Assembly (NCBI GenBank): GCA_018524725.1
Contig: JAEUWP010000145.1
Span: forward strand, 1 to 64,000
Direction of reading: 5' to 3'
Source: Podaxis mareebaensis
Lineage: Eukaryota > Basidiomycota > Agaricomycetes > Agaricales > Agaricaceae
Length of the DNA stretch: 64,000 nt
Below the pieces are notes generated by a model. That model was not told where the DNA came from and did no database searches. It worked only from the letters and a program-made list of their open reading frames with translations. The translations under genes and the position numbers were made by a program. Of this stretch, positions 59,407-64,000 are shown piece after piece. Position 1 is the stretch's first letter, and each line of letters opens with the position of its first letter.

Positions 59407-59859
59407 GGATGTGAGATGTTACTCAAAGGCTCTTTATCCTATTTCCATCAGTCACCTAATGCTTTAGACTATGTTTAAATGATAACATTTAGAAGAATGG
59501 CTCGCATAAATTGCATTTTATTGATTAAAATTAGTGAATCCAATTTTTTTTTCGCGTCTGATGAGATCTCCCATGCTCAGGTTAGTATATCGATGACATT
59601 GGTGAAGCTTTGAAGATTTGCAATGTCCGAGGAGCCAGATCATCTTCTCATAAGATCACGTGCACTCCAACTATTCGTGTCCCTGGGGTGTGCAGACGGC
59701 GACGACCCTGTGATCTTATGCATGTGGACGAACCCCATCCTGTGAAATCCCTTGTGTACCAGAGGATCGTGTATTACACATCCACAACAGGCACCCCATG
59801 ACATACAAAGCCTCGGAGACCTCTAGGTCCTTCCTCTCCTACTCACTCTTACCCCAAGA
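59407..59859. other. Intergenic, aminotransferase promoter region
   Basis: No gene was seen. An AT-rich patch lies at about 59460-59560. From about 59765 it resembles the relic at 46234-46440. Confidence 0.5.
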
Positions 59860-61317
59860 ATGACTTCCAGTGGATTCGACGTGATAAGCGCACGATCTCA
59901 TTTTCCTTCTCTCGACTCGGGATACATATTCGCCGATAACGCAGGAGGCTCCCAAGCTGCCAAAGAAGTTATAGACAGGATCTATGACTATCTCGTCAAC
60001 ACCAACGTCCAGCTCGGTGCAGACTACTCTGTCTCCGTTGAGGCTACAAGACGTGTTATGATTGAGGGTCCAACCGAGGCTGTGAAATTGTTCAATGCAC
60101 AATCTCCGGACGAGATTGTCTTTGGCAGTAGCTCGACTCTGAATCTCGAGAATTTGACGAGGGGATTGGAAAACGATATCCACCCTGGGGATGAATTTAT
60201 TATTACTGGCGAGCACGAAGGTCAGTCCTTGGTTTCTTAGCGGGTTCATTCAAGGGTGTTAATGTTGTGTAGCGAACGCGGGACCCTGGAAGAAGCTTGC
60301 TAAACGCCGCAACGCTGTTATCAGAGTCTGGAACCCAAGACCTCTCAACCCCGAAAACCCTTACTCCGTCAGTTTACAAATCGACGATCTTCTCCCCTTG
60401 ATCTCTAGCAAAACTCGCATCGTCGCCTTCACGGCCTGCTCCAATATTCTCGGGACCATCGTACCAGTTAAACAGGTTGTTCAATCCATCCGCTCTGGAG
60501 CACGAGCGAAGGGTGTGAAGAAAGTGGAGATCTCCATCGATTGCGTTGCATATGCCCCTCATCGTCGGATTGACGTACAAGACTGGGACGTCGACTTTTG
60601 CGTCTTCTCTTACTACAAGGTTCTTCCTATCCCTTCGCGCTTTTTCATTGGGATAAAACCTGACGTCCTCATCCTTTGAAGGTGTATGGACCACACATAT
60701 CCGCTCTCTACGTCCGTTCCTCCGTACTCCAGAACTCAATCACTCCTATCGTTCATCATTTCCTCAAAGTCGATCACACTTCATACAAACTCCAACCAGG
60801 CGGACCGGGCTATGAACTTGTCTATGCGACGACAGGAGTCATACCTTACCTCCTCTCGCTCACGCCCGCTAAAGATCTGCAAGCCACCTGGGACGCCATA
60901 GCACAACATGAACAGACATTGGTAGAGCCGCTGCTGAAATATCTCACTGGTCCGAAGCAATGGGCTCGGGGTGTCCGAGTTGTTGGTGATGAATCGCCTG
61001 GCCCCTCCAGGGCTCCCACGATCAGCTTTGTCGTTGTCGGTGACAGAGCAATTAAGAGCAAAGATGTCGTTAAGATATTCGATCAGAAGGGTGGTGTGAG
61101 TATTCATCTGAAGTCCAGCTCCTGTTCACTCACTGATGATGGCTACCGATTATAGATCGGTATTCGATACGGGCATTTCTACGCTTATACTCTGGTCGAC
61201 GACCTGAGCCCCAAGCTGGATACAGACGATGGCGTTGTCCGTATTTCCCTGGTTCACTACAACACTGTACAGGAGGTCAATCGTATTATCGAAATTTTAA
61301 ACGAAGTCTTGGCGTAA
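59860..61317 (+). CDS. Class V aminotransferase / cysteine desulfurase-like PLP enzyme
   Basis: Four exons (59860-60220, 60273-60619, 60682-61095, 61156-61317), 427 residues. It has the fold-type I pattern: FADNAGGSQ near residue 28, FGSSSTLNLENLTRG near 88, ACSNILGT near 190, an SIDCVAYAPHRRIDV segment where the cofactor Asp lies, and DFCVFSYYK followed by VYGPHISALYV, where Lys is the expected PLP-binding residue. The C-terminus has GIRYGHFYA and RISLVHYNT. The family includes cysteine desulfurase-like, selenocysteine lyase-like and isopenicillin-epimerase-like enzymes; the exact substrate cannot be told. A short relic of its 5' end sits at 46234-46440. Confidence 0.9.
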
Positions 61318-61479
61318 GTATGGTAAATGTTATAGCTACAGATGTACGTTGTTCGTACGATTGGAAGCCTCGGCTTGGAATGACACTAACAGAACAGTCC
61401 ACAAATTCGTGGAGCATTAAATCCATGCACAATCACTGTGAAACCATCAATTCGAAAATCAGTGCTCCGTTTTCAGAAA

Positions 61480-62021
61480 GAGAAGCCATTCTGGATTGTA
61501 AACTAGGGAGAGAAGTTCCCTGAATCACGGAACACTGATATCCTCGTTAGCTCTCAAGCAATACTAACCATTAAGAAGTGGTACTCACAGACTAAACAGT
61601 AATCAGCGTCTTCAGCTACCAGCGGAACCTTGACGGTGATCTTGCCAAGGAGGATATCGAAGTCCGCGGCTAAAATCGCTGATAGATTTGAAAATAGACG
61701 ATGAGTAATCCAGTCCAATCGGAGTACATTGGCATGAACGCCACTCAAAAGGTGTCGTGAGGTCCCCTTTCCTCAGCATAATCCTCCCCTTTGGGTTCGT
61801 AATCTGTGCAGGGGATTGGACACATCCCAGACCACAGTTTGCTCCTCTCCACCGTTTTAGACAGTCCTTTGAGTGGGGCAAAGGATGAGTGGGACGAAGA
61901 CGTCGCGTCTGTCGGGTTCAGCGATAGGTGCAGCGTGGACGATGAGGACACTGAGAAGAGTGAAGATGGTGAGGAAGAAGGTGTACAGGTTCGAATTCTT
62001 TGTGGCGGCCGTGAACCTCAT
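61480..62021 (-). pseudogene. KNH-like (Kre9-type, Ser/Thr-rich GPI) secreted protein gene, broken
   Basis: Starts with a signal-peptide-like N-terminus (FFLTIFTLLSVLIVHAAP). A stop at about 61859 and a missing base near 61820 (CCCC where CCCCC is expected) break the frame. The family block QITNPKGRIMLRKGDLTTP, then ILAADFDILLG after an intron, and SGNFSP*FTIQ, where a TAG replaces the expected Gln, are still readable. By family it is a cell-surface protein of the KNH-like domain type. It is truncated at its C-terminal, Ser/Thr-rich end. Confidence 0.75.
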
Positions 62022-63025
62022 ATTTGTCTCGCCGCGGGTTTTACGGGTTGTGGTACTTCCATCCTTTGAATGTATAACATTTTAAATAGTCGCTCGCGCC
62101 GGTGAGGTAAATGAGACAAGAGCCAAGACTGGACAGGGGGAGAGTTTCTGAGAATGAGGAACTGAGGAACTGAAACTCGGGTGACTGCGTCCGGCGAGAC
62201 AGGCGTAGCGTAACGCGAGAATGCGATGTTAAAGTTTTCCTGTCTGCATAAAGCGCTAGGTATGCGTTGCCAGTACTAAGTGGATGAGGAGCAGAACGAG
62301 TCTTAATGCTCGTGAGGTGTTCGGTCCATATTATTGACACAGGCGTGTATGTGCGACAGAGCGGAAGGATAAATCTGTGTGGAATTGTTGACAGTAGATA
62401 CTTGTTGCACCTGTATCATCTATTCTTGAAGTTTCATAGAGGTCCGTAGTTCTGTACAAGGCAGGGGGTACAGCGGGTGTCACAGAAATGAGTTAAACAA
62501 AGTCGCAGCTTGGTATATGAGAGTATAAGGGCCTCCTGCAGGGAATGATGTAACTGAAGACGAGAAAGGATGCAAATTTAAGGGAGGCTTTGTCCATAAT
62601 ACAAGAGGAGTTGCGAAAAGAAATCTTGCATATCAATCGTCGCTGTTGATTTACGTAGTGCTGTATATGGCCGGCTGGACCCATGCGCGTCTCTTGGCTT
62701 GCGCCGGGCGCAATTCTCAGTCTTGTAGTTTAGATTTGCACGAAAAGCAATCTCTACTACAAGTCCATTGTTGCTCACAACAACTTCGCTTCAAGTGCAA
62801 TATGTAATCTATCCATCCGCCTTTGAACGGGCCATTGGAGGCCCGTCACGCCTAGTTTTACTTTGGTCGTTGTTGATAGCTATTGTCTCTTGCTATGTCG
62901 TGGTGACCCTTGTTGTTCGGAGTTTACATAGTGCTAACGGGTTGTCTTATCACACCACCATTTAGTCACATGTATTTGTTAGGTATGCTGTGATCCTCCC
63001 ACTTTAGACCTCCTCTTAAGCAACG
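62022..63025. other. Intergenic, no gene seen
   Basis: About 1 kb with only short open frames lacking motifs. It presumably includes the promoter of the downstream CCCH gene. Confidence 0.45.
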
Positions 63026-64000
63026 ATGGTTCTCGGGTTCTCCGAGAGCAATTTCGGAGAAGCTTGTCAATCTGGTGCCGATCGTACATTCCTCCACGAG
63101 GTCAAACCCAACCAAGTGAGCATACGTGTTATTCTAAAGTTGGATTTGCGGTTGGTTGACAGCGTTGAAGGCACTCTATGCAACGGGGAATGAAAATGGC
63201 AGTGGCAGAGAACTCGAATTCCTCCAATCGTCTACTACGTCGTGCGTGTCATTTTGGATACCAATAAGCCTCTTGACTAACTCGTCCTTTAGCGCTAGGT
63301 CGACAACATCCCAAAAGGTTACTACTCCACAAACTGTCAACTCTTCCATCAGGGTTATCACGAGATCTATCAAACCTTGTCGTCTATGGCAATCCAGGAG
63401 CTGCAAATGGGGGGATAGATGTCGTTTCCGACATGAAGTCAAGGTATGTTCGATTATCTGTTGCCAATGTCTAGTCATCATCTTGCTCATTGACGCCACG
63501 CTGCAGGCCATACCACCTTCAATCCGAGACGAAGGTAGCACATCCTCCACCTACCTTGGACTAAACCCTGGCCCTATGACGAACGACGTCGCGTCCCCAT
63601 TGACCTACACCGCCTCTACTCAAATCACCCAAACCGGAGGCGAGAAGTGCCAACGCAAGGAAGACGGGGGAAAAGCTGCACCTTCCATTTCCCTCCCTCC
63701 TGTCACAGTCGCAAATCCGAAGGAACACGTAGAGGCTCTCCGACTGGAGAGGAAACAAGAAGTTGCTCGCATAGAACGGGAGAAAGCAGCTCGCCTGGCA
63801 CGAGAACAGGAAGAGGCTGTACGTAAAGAGCAAGAGGAAGCAATACGCCTAGCCAAAGAGTACGCAGCTTCCATCGCTCGTCGCGAGAGGCAATCGATCA
63901 AGGAGAGAGAAGAAGCGAAGGAGAAGGAGAGGACAGCTCAACGCCGAAAACAGGAACAGCAATGGGCCAAGGAGGCCGCCGTGACCATCCAGCAAGTCAT
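63026..64000 (+). CDS. CCCH zinc finger / coiled-coil protein, partial (3' end outside window)
   Basis: The exon ending at 63443 encodes a C-x7-C-x5-C-x3-H finger (CRLWQSRSCKWGDRCRFRHE, 63378-63437). The exon from 63507 to the window end encodes a Pro/Ser linker and then a long charged coiled coil rich in Glu, Arg, Lys and Ala (EAVRKEQEEAIRLAKEY type). Upstream exons at about 63026-63073 and 63164-63240 fit in phase if the first intron spans about 100 nt, but the start is tentative. CCCH fingers bind RNA, so an RNA-related role is inferred only. Confidence 0.72.

Noticed and set aside
1..64000. CRISPR arrays, bacterial operons, riboswitches or rRNA genes
   Set aside because: None seen; the intron-rich genes show this is fungal nuclear DNA.

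Overview
The window reads as nuclear DNA of a filamentous basidiomycete fungus, most likely an Agaricomycete. The evidence is many short introns (about 45-70 nt) in almost every gene, an Agaricomycete-style NACHT (NLR-like) gene, F-box/propeller and F-box/LRR-like genes, a Rom-type RhoGEF, and fungal LINE elements. All gene models below were spliced by hand from the sequence with reading phase checked; no database search was run.

Layout. 1-9.8 kb is an old, CpG-poor, repeat-derived block: a decayed LINE copy (1-5381, 5' end outside the window), an unrecognised pseudogene decayed in the same way (6027-8806), and a 33-bp minisatellite. At 9993-16921 sits a full-length, apparently young LINE of the same family with a perfect 15-bp target-site duplication. 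17-22 kb holds a NACHT NTPase gene (18231-21345) preceded by a duplicated, frameshifted copy of its own 3' end. 22.3-32.4 kb carries a Rho1-type exchange factor with two DH domains (minus), a UBA/zinc finger/UBX protein (plus) and an F-box protein (minus). 32.4-35.2 kb has no gene I can recognise. 35.2-38 kb is a Bir1/survivin-like gene (minus), divergent from a WAPL cohesin-release gene (plus).

The most striking region is 38-54.3 kb, a tandem duplication of a WAPL + Argonaute cassette of about 8.1 kb. In unit 1 WAPL is kept, but the Argonaute (AGO-1, 41233-45531) has an intact 25-exon reading frame in which three of the four slicer catalytic positions are replaced (Lys, Ala and Asn in place of Asp, Asp and His). 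In unit 2 WAPL is a pseudogene, but the Argonaute (AGO-2, 49246-53610) keeps Asp, Asp and His. The two units have therefore degenerated reciprocally, leaving one presumed slicer and one presumed non-slicing Argonaute side by side.

54.5-64 kb holds a long-form tRNase Z (minus), a broken F-box gene (plus), a class V aminotransferase-like PLP enzyme (plus), a broken KNH-like secreted protein gene (minus) and the 5' part of a CCCH zinc finger/coiled-coil gene (plus) that runs off the window. Apart from the LINE ORFs these are ordinary single-gene eukaryotic units. The only likely functional links are between small-RNA silencing (Argonautes) and nearby transposons, and between the divergently transcribed chromosome-segregation genes BIR1 and WAPL.
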